Made by a program: the position numbers and the translations under genes. A stretch of 64,000 nucleotides of DNA from an uncultured Dyadobacter sp. GTDB taxonomy: Bacteria > Bacteroidota > Bacteroidia > Cytophagales > Spirosomataceae. Location: assembly GCF_946482605.1 (NCBI RefSeq), contig NZ_CAMLSE010000035.1, positions 1-64,000 on the forward strand. The letters are read 5' to 3'. Shown here piece by piece: positions 35,619 to 43,323 of this stretch. Position 1 is the first letter of the stretch. Every line of letters starts with the position of its first letter. Below the pieces are notes generated by a model. The model worked only from the letters and a program-made list of their open reading frames with translations. It had not been told where the DNA came from and searched no databases.

Positions 35619-36548
35619 ATGAGAAGATTGCTCCTTTTCGCCCTCCTCGCATTGGCGCCGGGTCGTGTTTGCGCCCAACCGAATGCCATTGGAAAAACAA
35701 CAATTGACAAAAAGTTGGTTGCCAAACTGGAAAAGGCGCTGGAAGGCTTCCATGGTGAAGCCGGAGTGTATGTCCGCCATTTAAAAACCAACCGGAAAGC
35801 GGCTGTGAATGCCGACACGCTCTTCCCTACGGCCAGCATGATCAAAGTCCCGATTATGTGCGGCATCTTCGATAAGATCAACAAGGGCGAAGTCCGGTTC
35901 GATCAGGAACTTATTTACCGGGATTCGCTGAAATATGATAATGGCATTGTCGGATCGTTCCGCGACAGTACAAGGATCGCATTGCCCAAAGTCGTCCATC
36001 TGATGATTTCGCAGAGCGACAACACGGGCAGTTTGTGGTTACAGGCCATGGCGGGCGGTGGAGCGACCATTAACCAATGGCTTGCCGCGAATGGCTTCGC
36101 AAATATCCGGGTCAATTCCCGCACGCCGGGGAGAAAAGATGCACAGGCCAGGTATGGTTGGGGCCAGACAACACCCAGGGAAATGGCGGAACTCGTCGCT
36201 ATGATACGCAATGGAAAAGCCATTAGCCCGGCTGCAAGCGAGCGGATGTACCGCTATCTGGGTATGCAGTTCTGGGATGGGGAGGCCATCTCGCAGGTGC
36301 CGTCCGAGGTAAAGGTAGCCGCCAAAACCGGCGCTGTCAATCAGGCAAAGTCCGAAGTACTGCTGGTCCATGCGCCCCATGGCGACTATGTGTTCTGCAT
36401 TACCACTAAAAATCAGCAGGACCAGACCTGGCAAAAGCAAAACGAAGGATATGTCCTGATCCGGAAGATTTCCGCCCTGATCTGGGATCACTTCGAACCA
36501 AAAAGCAAATGGAAGCCTGCCGACGGAGCAGACCAGTTCTGGTTTTAG
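35619..36548 (+). CDS. Class A beta-lactamase-fold serine hydrolase lacking the Glu166 motif
   Basis: Exported serine hydrolase of 309 residues (signal MRRLLLFALLALAPGRVCA). The acyl-enzyme motifs are intact: Ser73-Met-Ile-Lys76 (SxxK), Ser133-Asp-Asn135 (SDN) and Lys236-Thr-Gly238 (KTG). In place of the class A omega-loop RxExxLN the sequence reads SRTPGRKDAQARYGWGQTTP, with no glutamate at the deacylation position. It is therefore more likely a D,D-peptidase-like or other serine hydrolase than an efficient beta-lactamase. An upstream TTG at 35616 is also possible. It is translated 14 bases after the CBM9-like gene. Confidence 0.9.
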   Translation: MRRLLLFALLALAPGRVCAQPNAIGKTTIDKKLVAKLEKALEGFHGEAGVYVRHLKTNRKAAVNADTLFPTASMIKVPIMCGIFDKINKGEVRFDQELIYRDSLKYDNGIVGSFRDSTRIALPKVVHLMISQSDNTGSLWLQAMAGGGATINQWLAANGFANIRVNSRTPGRKDAQARYGWGQTTPREMAELVAMIRNGKAISPAASERMYRYLGMQFWDGEAISQVPSEVKVAAKTGAVNQAKSEVLLVHAPHGDYVFCITTKNQQDQTWQKQNEGYVLIRKISALIWDHFEPKSKWKPADGADQFWF

Positions 36549-36551
36549 AAG

Positions 36552-36586
36552 AAACCGGCAAGCTCAGCAGCCTGCCGGTTTTTTTC
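36552..36586. terminator. Bidirectional terminator
   Basis: AAACCGGCA (36552-36560) pairs with TGCCGGTTT (36573-36581) around a 12-base loop, followed by a long T run on the plus strand and a weaker TTTCTTCT on the minus strand. It serves two convergent genes; the T run touches the minus-strand stop codon. Confidence 0.82.
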
Positions 36587-37793
36587 AATGTCCTTCACTC
36601 GATTCAAATCCCAGAATGCTCAGCCGGTAAGGTGCAGCAGATACATTCACCTTATTTGTTTTGGATAGGTCTTTGGCGTTGACCACCAGTAATTCCCCGG
36701 TTTTAGGCTGGGTAATGTAAATGTAGCGCGAAGTCGCTTCCAGCTGCGGCTTTTGGGTTTCATCCTTTGCGGTGGCCGGCAGCACATTCCCCGTAGCTTT
36801 CACAGCATTGGTTTTCAGGTCGAATACACGTAGCTCGCCACTGTGCAGCAATACCACAAGGTTATTCCCTGCATAATCGACTTTCGCCTGCATGATGTCC
36901 GTGTGTGCGAGGATTGGGGTAACCGCATTGCTGGCTACGTCGATCAGGTAAACGCCCTTCGCTGCGGTATAACCCAGGAATTTGCCCGCACCCTTTGCTT
37001 CCAGGATCGAGCCGAACCATGCGTCGCCGAAGTCTGCCGGATGCGCGATCAGTCTCTGGTTACCATCCGGCCCCACGGCCAGGATACCGCTGGCCGATCC
37101 GAACAGCGAAATACTTCCATTCGTAGCATTGCCATGAACTCCTTTGGTTTGAACTGTGGAAGCAAAAAGTGTTTTACCGGAACCGTCGATGATCTTGACA
37201 CGTTCGGGCAGTGAACCTGCCACCGACCCATCTTTCACCGTTATGGCGTAAGTACCATTGTCGAACTTGGTCATGGCACCGTGATGCGCCACATTCCCTG
37301 CATTAATGACGGTCATTTTTTTACCAGCCGTATGAAAATCACCTTCTTTGGCAACACTCAAAGTACCGTCACCATCATTGAAAGTGATGATCTCGTCACC
37401 TTTGCTTTTGAAATGCGTCGGCTTGTTTCCGTCCCCGGTCAGTGCTCCAAACTTCGGGGTACCCTTCACATCTACGTGGTCGCCATGGCCTTCCAAACCG
37501 ATGTCGAACAGCTGCACGAAATTATTGGCACCATTCACAATCGCACCGAAACGCCCGGCTTGGGTACCGTACAATGCAGATTTGGGATACTTTGCCTCAA
37601 ATTTCTCCACCGAACGCTTCGACGGATCAACCAGGGATATTTCCGTAGAACTCTCGTCACTCACCATCACTCTGATAAACTTGTACTCCGTGTCCTCCAC
37701 CGGATCAACGCCCTTTTCTTTGTCGTCATCGCAAGCGGTGAGCAGTGAACCCGCTGCTACAAACAGCAGCGCTTTGAATAAATGCTTTTTCAT
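36585..37793 (-). CDS. Histidine-containing beta-propeller-like lipoprotein (possibly AztD-like metallochaperone)
   Basis: A 402-residue lipoprotein from ATG 37793 (signal MKKHLFKALLFVAAGSLLTAC, then an acidic DDDKEKG linker); the frame opens at 37856. The body reads as repeated four-stranded blades (VQLFDIGLEGHGDHVDVKG, GTYAITVKDG, GELRVFDLKTN, GELLVVNAKDL), i.e. a beta-propeller. Histidines cluster in loops: GHGDH, THFK, DFHTAG, AHHGAM, GVHGN, IAHP and LAHTD. This pattern, especially HGDH and VHG, resembles the zinc metallochaperone AztD from memory, but that assignment is tentative. The operator-like inverted repeat around its promoter supports metal-responsive control by a Fur/Zur-type regulator. 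Confidence 0.75.
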   Translation of the reverse strand: MKKHLFKALLFVAAGSLLTACDDDKEKGVDPVEDTEYKFIRVMVSDESSTEISLVDPSKRSVEKFEAKYPKSALYGTQAGRFGAIVNGANNFVQLFDIGLEGHGDHVDVKGTPKFGALTGDGNKPTHFKSKGDEIITFNDGDGTLSVAKEGDFHTAGKKMTVINAGNVAHHGAMTKFDNGTYAITVKDGSVAGSLPERVKIIDGSGKTLFASTVQTKGVHGNATNGSISLFGSASGILAVGPDGNQRLIAHPADFGDAWFGSILEAKGAGKFLGYTAAKGVYLIDVASNAVTPILAHTDIMQAKVDYAGNNLVVLLHSGELRVFDLKTNAVKATGNVLPATAKDETQKPQLEATSRYIYITQPKTGELLVVNAKDLSKTNKVNVSAAPYRLSILGFESSEGH

Positions 37794-37798
37794 AAAAA

Positions 37799-37873
37799 AA
37801 TCTTTATATGCAACAATGATGCAAATGTAGTTTTGAATAGACCACAAATGCAACATAGTTGCATATAAAGATT
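37799..37873. promoter_or_regulatory. Operator-like 16-bp inverted repeat around the lipoprotein promoter
   Basis: AATCTTTATATGCAAC (37799-37814) and GTTGCATATAAAGATT (37858-37873) are perfect inverted copies 43 bases apart. The distal arm also forms a 17-bp palindrome ATGCAAC-ATA-GTTGCAT (37848-37864), and ATGCAAA occurs at 37819. The minus-strand promoter lies between the arms: -33 TTG at 37853-37851, 21 bases, then TACATTTG at 37829-37822. The palindrome covers the -33 box and the proximal arm covers the short leader, a layout suited to repression. The ATGCAAC/GTTGCAT half-sites suggest a dimeric Fur/Zur-type repressor; which protein binds is inferred. Confidence 0.7.
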
Positions 37874-37911
37874 AAAAAAGAATTAAAACTCTTTCTTGTT
37901 GCGTAAATAGT

Positions 37912-38199
37912 CTATGCCAAAGCTTCGCGCAACAAACTTCTGCTTTCCTTCTTCACGAAAGTAATGGGCACAAATTCATCATTGGGCGCGCCAATGTAAT
38001 ATACGGTCCACTCCGGGTCGTGATGCGACAGCATTTCGCTAATGCAATCGGCCCTGTGGGCCACCGGATTCGTGCAGTCCTCCCAGTAAAACAATTCTAC
38101 GCGATAGAACAGGTTCTGCTTGATTCCGTTGATCGTTACTTCGACTTTGATCTCCTGCTTACCTTGAAGCGGTGGGATGGGGATAGCAATGTGGCTCAT
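37912..38199 (-). CDS. Small hypothetical protein
   Basis: A 95-residue cytoplasmic protein starting MSHIAIPIPPLQGKQEIKVEVTINGIKQ, with beta-rich sequence, two cysteines (EDCTN, ADCIS) and EWTVYYIGAPNDEFVPITFVKK at the end. I do not recognise a family. It lies 49 bases after the stop of the last permease of the array and on the same strand, so it may be the array's most distal cistron, or have its own promoter. Confidence 0.72.
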   Translation of the reverse strand: MSHIAIPIPPLQGKQEIKVEVTINGIKQNLFYRVELFYWEDCTNPVAHRADCISEMLSHHDPEWTVYYIGAPNDEFVPITFVKKESRSLLREALA

Positions 38200-38248
38200 G
38201 GATTATGCGTTTATCGATTCATTTTCACACCAAACATTTAGAAATTCG

Positions 38249-40699
38249 CTACTCCGTTTTCAGGGACTTTACCGGGTTTGTCAAGGCTGCCCTGATACTT
38301 TGAAAACTAACCGTCAGCAGGGTAATGCCGAGGGTTACCAAGCCTGCCAGGCCAAAAATCCACCAGGCGACATCGGTTTTAAAGGCAAAATTTGACAACC
38401 ATTTGTTCATGCCGTACCAGGCCATCGGACTGGCGATCAGAAGCGAAACGGTGACCAGTATGAGGAAGTCTTTGGAAAGGAGCTCCACGATACTTCGCAC
38501 CGAAGCACCCAGCACCTTCCGGATGCCAATCTCTTTCGTTCGCTGCTGGGTTGCGATCGAAACCAAACCATAAAGGCCAAGACAGGAGATCAGGATGGCC
38601 AGACCGGCGAAGTAGCCAACCAATTTACTCAACCGTTGCTCATTAGCATACGACTCAGCAATGCTCTGGTCCAGAAACTGGTAGTCAAAGCCCTTTTCGG
38701 GAAAGAACTTGTCCCATTCGCGCCCCATCGAGGCCAGCGTTTGATCGAGCGCCGTTGGAGACACTTTCACGGACATTTGTGTAAAAAGGTTCTGATCTAT
38801 GTGGAAGAGCACACTTTGAATGGGATTTTGTAGCGACTGCGTATGAAAATCCTTCAACACCCCGACGATTCTCCCCTGCTTTCCTTCCAGATTAATGCCT
38901 TTGTTCAACGCTTCGGCCGCCGACTTCCACCCGAGTTGCTTCACGCCGGTCTCGTTGATGAGAAAGCCGGCAATCTTATCCGTCGGATAGCGCTCAGAAA
39001 GGTCTCGACCCGCTGCCAGTTTCAGGCCATAGGTTTTCACAAAATTAAAATCGATTCCGATCGCCCCTACAAAGAGGTTGGCATCCTGCGTTTTTCCCTC
39101 CGGAACTACATTCCGTTGGACGGCCCCCGCCGCCATGCGCTGGGTAGCAAATGTAACTTCCTGCACCGCCGGGTTTTGCAATAAGGTTTCCCGGAAGGTT
39201 TTAAGTCGCTGATAGGAACTGTCGCTGGGTGTAGCGAATACATTGGTGATCTTTTCATTCCGGATGTCGGCTGTAATAATGTAGTCTTTATGGAAACCAA
39301 CCGGCTGCTCCATTAAAAACCGAAGTTGCCGAAACACCACCATAGCCCCGATAATCAATACAATAGAAGCAATGAACTGAAAACCCAGCAACGCCTGCCT
39401 GATGCTCCCTCCCCTTGCCTTACCGCTCACAAAGCTGCCTTTCAACGTCACGATCGGTTGAAAACGAGCCACAAAGAATGCGGGATAACTGCCTGATACA
39501 AGGCCCGCCATGACAGCAACCAAGACAAAAGCAATGAGTAGTCCCGGATTTTGCAACAGGTACACCCAGGTAAGCTGCTTGTTGGTCAGCATGTTCAACA
39601 CAGGGAAAAGCACCGCGATGAGTATAACCGAAAAGAACAATGCAATGCCGCTGAGCAGCAGCGACTCGCCCAGGAACTGTGCAACGATCTGTCCTTTTTC
39701 ACTCCCCAGCGTCTTTCTGATACCCACTTCCCGCGCGCGTTGCAGCGAGCGGGCGGTGGAAAGGTTGATAAAGTTGATACAGGCAATCAGCAACGTGAGA
39801 ATACCAATGCCGGTAAATACATAAACGTACGTCATGCTGCCCGTCGGCTCAGGGTTCCCCTCCACTTCGGGATTCAGGTGGATGTCACCCAACGGCTGCA
39901 ACTGGTACTGTATATCTTTCGCGATCTGCGCATCGGCATGCGTTTTGAGAAATTGAGGCATCCGGGCGTTCACACTTTGGGCGTCTGTTCCAGGCCGTAG
40001 CAACACGTAGGTAGCCGAATGCGTGATAACCCAGTTTTGGGGCAAGTTTCTGCGGACCAATTCGCTTTCGGTGGCAAACATCGTCTTGTAGTCCGACAAC
40101 AAATCGATCCGGATATGGGAGTTGTCCGGAAATTCCCTTACAACCCCGGTTATCTTCATCGGATGTGTTCCTTCATAAATAACTGTCTTGCCGAGCGCCG
40201 GCGCATTCCCGAAATACTTGCGCGCGATGCGGTCGTTGATCACCAGCGAATAGGCATGCTTCAATGCTGTTTTCGGGTCTCCTTCAATGAATTCAAACGA
40301 AAAAATATCAGTCAATGTCGAATCCGCGAAGAAAAAATGGTCCTCGTCAAACTTAACCGGTCTGGGGCTGCTGGTACCCGGCACCTCAATAGTGGCATTG
40401 CTCCGGTAAACACGCGCCGATCGTTCGACCTCGGAAAAGTAGTCGGGCAGCAGAGGCGATGCGACCGTTGGGGTAAGTCCGATGTAAATGGAGTATCCCG
40501 CAAACTTGGGCATGTAATTCAGCCTGTAAATGCGGTCATGTTTGGCGTGGAACGTGTCGTAGCTCAGCTCATGCCGCACAAAAACCATGATCAGAAAACA
40601 GCATGTCAGCCCGATCGTGAGTCCTAAGACATTAATCAGCGAAAAGCCCTTGTGCCGTTGCAGGTTCCTCAGGGCAATTTTAAAGTAGTTTTGGATCAT
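38249..40699 (-). CDS. Double-FtsX (MacB-like) ABC permease, array copy 10, type Y
   Basis: Inner-membrane protein of 816 residues. Helix 1 is at about 18-42, then a MacB-type periplasmic domain to about 285, FtsX helices near 290-310, 340-370 and 385-410, another near 430-455, a second periplasmic domain to about 690, and a final FtsX triplet to about 800. It thus holds two complete FtsX modules in one chain. Both cytoplasmic coupling segments are present (RAREVGIRKTLGS and QRTKEIGIRKVLGAS), indicating that it docks on an ABC ATPase, yet none is adjacent. The C terminus is NPVKSLKTE. It is the 3'-most copy and starts 10 bases after the stop of the next gene upstream. MacB-like permeases use ATP to drive periplasmic movement for export; its substrate is unknown. 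Confidence 0.93.
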   Translation of the reverse strand: MIQNYFKIALRNLQRHKGFSLINVLGLTIGLTCCFLIMVFVRHELSYDTFHAKHDRIYRLNYMPKFAGYSIYIGLTPTVASPLLPDYFSEVERSARVYRSNATIEVPGTSSPRPVKFDEDHFFFADSTLTDIFSFEFIEGDPKTALKHAYSLVINDRIARKYFGNAPALGKTVIYEGTHPMKITGVVREFPDNSHIRIDLLSDYKTMFATESELVRRNLPQNWVITHSATYVLLRPGTDAQSVNARMPQFLKTHADAQIAKDIQYQLQPLGDIHLNPEVEGNPEPTGSMTYVYVFTGIGILTLLIACINFINLSTARSLQRAREVGIRKTLGSEKGQIVAQFLGESLLLSGIALFFSVILIAVLFPVLNMLTNKQLTWVYLLQNPGLLIAFVLVAVMAGLVSGSYPAFFVARFQPIVTLKGSFVSGKARGGSIRQALLGFQFIASIVLIIGAMVVFRQLRFLMEQPVGFHKDYIITADIRNEKITNVFATPSDSSYQRLKTFRETLLQNPAVQEVTFATQRMAAGAVQRNVVPEGKTQDANLFVGAIGIDFNFVKTYGLKLAAGRDLSERYPTDKIAGFLINETGVKQLGWKSAAEALNKGINLEGKQGRIVGVLKDFHTQSLQNPIQSVLFHIDQNLFTQMSVKVSPTALDQTLASMGREWDKFFPEKGFDYQFLDQSIAESYANEQRLSKLVGYFAGLAILISCLGLYGLVSIATQQRTKEIGIRKVLGASVRSIVELLSKDFLILVTVSLLIASPMAWYGMNKWLSNFAFKTDVAWWIFGLAGLVTLGITLLTVSFQSIRAALTNPVKSLKTE

Positions 40700-40709
40700 G
40701 GTCTGGAAT

Positions 40710-43109
40710 TTATTCGGCTCTCAAACTTTTAACAGGATTGGTCAATGCAGCCTTGATACTCTGGAAGCTGATCGTGAACAAAGCAACCGCTATCGCCAGC
40801 AAACCTGCCACCGCGAACATCCACCATTCGACCTCGATGCGGTAAGCAAAATCGTTCAGCCAGGTCCGGACAGCCCACCAGGCAACTGGCGACGCAATGA
40901 GTATCGCGATGATCACCAGCCTGATAAAATCCCTGGAAAGCAGCGCCACGATTCCAGCCACCGAAGCACCCATTACTTTCCTCACTCCGATCTCCTTGAT
41001 CCTCCGCTCGGCGGAATAAGAAGCCAGGCCAAACAGCCCGAGACAGGATATAAAAACGGCCAGACCGGCCAGTACGCCTACGATCTCACTCACCTGGCTA
41101 TCGGCACGGTACATCTCCGCGAAATGTTCGTCCAGGAATGAATAGTTAAATGGTTCGCCAGGCACCAGCTTGTTCCAGGCCGCCTGAATCGCCGCAAGCG
41201 CCTGCTGCGTGTTTTTCCCTTTGATCCGAACCGACATTTCGGAGTAAGACCAGTCTTTCTGATTGAAAATGCAAAGGGTCTCAATTTTATGATGCAGGGA
41301 ATTGAAATTAAAGTCTTCCGATATGCCTACAATGGTCGACAGGGAATCCATGCCTGAAAAGCCAAATCGTTTCCCGATCAGCGTTTCCATTGTCAGCGTC
41401 GGTTCGTCTTTCAGAAGCTCCTTCGCCAGCGCTTTATTGATAATGTAGGTTTTTGCATTGTCGGACGCGCTGTTTGTGAAGTTACGGCCGGCGATCAGTT
41501 TGATTTTGTAAAGCGACAGATAATCCGGATCCACGATCACCTGCGACGACGTCAGCTGCCGCTTGGCGCCTGCCCCCTGAAAAGTGACGCCGGTCTGGTG
41601 CAGGTTATTCCCGAGCCGCTGCTGCGAACCAGTTACTGCCGCCACGAAGGAACTCGCCTGCAACTCCTGTTTCAATGCTGCGAACTTTGTGTCCGACTTG
41701 GAATCCAAAGGAATGATCACCACCTGCTCTTTGTCAAAACCGGGGTCTTTGTTAACCATATAACGCAGCTGCTTTACCGCAAAGCCGGTGGCAATGATCA
41801 GGAACACCGCACTGGTAAACTGGGCGATCACCAGCGCATTCCGGAAGTTGCTTTTTCCAGCCCGTATCGTGCCTTTCAGCACTTTTACCGGCTCAAAACC
41901 CGAAAGAAATGCAGCTGGGTACAACCCTGAAAACATGCCGATCAACACTGTGCCGAACAGGATCACCAGGAGGAGTCCCGGGTTTTGAAAAATCGAAAAT
42001 TCCAACCGGCGCTGACTAAAATCCGCCACAGCAGGCATGACGAGCTTCACAACACCGACCGCCAGTACCAACGCGAACAATGCCAGCAGCACCGACTCCC
42101 CGATAAACTGCCCTGCAAGCTGGAACCGCTGGGCACCGATCGATTTCCTGATACCCACCTCCTTAGCCCTGCCGGTCGAACGCGCGGTAGACAAGTTCAT
42201 GAAGTTCACACAGGCGATAATGAGCACAATGGCCGCAATCACCGAAAAAATGTACGTATACCTTTTATCGAACTTCTGATAGTTGATATAATCGTGGGTA
42301 ATGTCCACCGACTGTGCATGCACGTTCGCCAGCGGCTGCAAAAACAGTTCATAAAACTTCCAGCCACCCTCCTTCATATGCTTTTTCAGGAAAGCAGGGA
42401 ATTTCTTTTCCAACCGCGCGACATCCGTCCCGGGGGCGAGTTCCAGGTAAGTCACGAGCCAGTTACCGCCCCAGTTATTCATAAAATCCGGCTTGGCGAT
42501 GGTGTTGAACGAAATCAGCGCGTCAAACTGCAAATGCGAATTAGCCGGAATATCGTCCATGATGCCGGTGACTTTCAGGGTCAGCGTATCGTTACCGAAG
42601 TGGTTTACGTATTGACCTATAGGATCCGTCTTGCCGAATATGTTCACCGCGCTCTTCCTGGAAAGCACCACGCTGTTCGGCTCCTTCAAAACCTTGTCCT
42701 TATCACCGTCAAGCAGTTTGTAATCGAAAAGCTGGAAGAAATTCGAGTCGGTCAGGAAAACCTGAGAGAGCTCTATCCGCTGATCGCGGTAACTCATCGG
42801 TAGCTTTCCGGCCGTGTTGATGCGAACATAATGCCTGATCTCGGGAAACTCCTCCCGCAATGTCGGGCCCATCGGAAACATGGACAGCGCTACTTTCTGG
42901 GGTGCCACCATGCCCTCGAACTTCTGCACCTCATCGAGCCGGTAAATGTTGCGGGTATGGATCTTGTCAAAACTGCGCTCGTAAAAAACAAATAACATGA
43001 TCACAATGCAGGCCGCCATGCTCACGGCAAGGCCGACAATATTGATCGCTGAAAAAACCTTGTTTTTCCAGATATTCCGAAGCGCAACCTTAAGGTAGTT
43101 TTTCAGCAT
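40710..43109 (-). CDS. Double-FtsX permease, array copy 9, type X
   Basis: 799 residues, beginning MLKNYLKVALRNIWKNKVFSAIN. The first coupling segment reads RAKEVGIRKSIGAQRFQLAGQF and the second RRIKEIGVRKVMGASVAGIVALLS. The AGI(V/A)ALLS ending of the second is shared only with the copies at 49815 and 57208. The C terminus is NPVKSLRAE. The first periplasmic domain (about 45-280) keeps DSNFFQLFDYKLLDGD and SVVLSRKSAVNIFGKTDPIGQ. It is separated from the rest of the array by the Wzi-like gene and followed 10 bases later by copy 10, with which it is surely co-transcribed. Confidence 0.93.
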   Translation of the reverse strand: MLKNYLKVALRNIWKNKVFSAINIVGLAVSMAACIVIMLFVFYERSFDKIHTRNIYRLDEVQKFEGMVAPQKVALSMFPMGPTLREEFPEIRHYVRINTAGKLPMSYRDQRIELSQVFLTDSNFFQLFDYKLLDGDKDKVLKEPNSVVLSRKSAVNIFGKTDPIGQYVNHFGNDTLTLKVTGIMDDIPANSHLQFDALISFNTIAKPDFMNNWGGNWLVTYLELAPGTDVARLEKKFPAFLKKHMKEGGWKFYELFLQPLANVHAQSVDITHDYINYQKFDKRYTYIFSVIAAIVLIIACVNFMNLSTARSTGRAKEVGIRKSIGAQRFQLAGQFIGESVLLALFALVLAVGVVKLVMPAVADFSQRRLEFSIFQNPGLLLVILFGTVLIGMFSGLYPAAFLSGFEPVKVLKGTIRAGKSNFRNALVIAQFTSAVFLIIATGFAVKQLRYMVNKDPGFDKEQVVIIPLDSKSDTKFAALKQELQASSFVAAVTGSQQRLGNNLHQTGVTFQGAGAKRQLTSSQVIVDPDYLSLYKIKLIAGRNFTNSASDNAKTYIINKALAKELLKDEPTLTMETLIGKRFGFSGMDSLSTIVGISEDFNFNSLHHKIETLCIFNQKDWSYSEMSVRIKGKNTQQALAAIQAAWNKLVPGEPFNYSFLDEHFAEMYRADSQVSEIVGVLAGLAVFISCLGLFGLASYSAERRIKEIGVRKVMGASVAGIVALLSRDFIRLVIIAILIASPVAWWAVRTWLNDFAYRIEVEWWMFAVAGLLAIAVALFTISFQSIKAALTNPVKSLRAE

Positions 43110-43323
43110 CCTGTTTGTTCAGAAAAGGGTTAAAACAACCATTGTCAGAAAAGGTAACTCCCTGACAATGACTGCCTACGCTTGCAGCAATAAAGTTATG
43201 CCAAGCAAAGCAATCGTTTAATAATCAACCTTTTAAACAAGAGAAATGGATGTAAAACGTCCGAAAATGAACAATCCTGTTCACGGCTGGACAACCGTCA
43301 TGATATCACTACCTGCCTGCGCA
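43110..43323. other. Intergenic gap inside the permease array
   Basis: These 214 bases between the stop of the Wzi-like gene and the start of permease copy 9 contain no supported gene. The stretch includes CAGGGAGTT with TGACAATG on either side but no clear terminator. A promoter for copies 9 and 10 could lie here; I see no convincing TAnnTTTG box. Confidence 0.4.

Noticed and set aside
35619..36548. Antibiotic-resistance class A beta-lactamase
   Set aside because: The omega-loop glutamate needed for deacylation is missing, so a resistance call is not supported.
41985..42803. A 272-codon plus-strand frame inside the permease array
   Set aside because: Antisense shadow of permease copy 9; no homologous frame with protein-like sequence stands out in the other copies.
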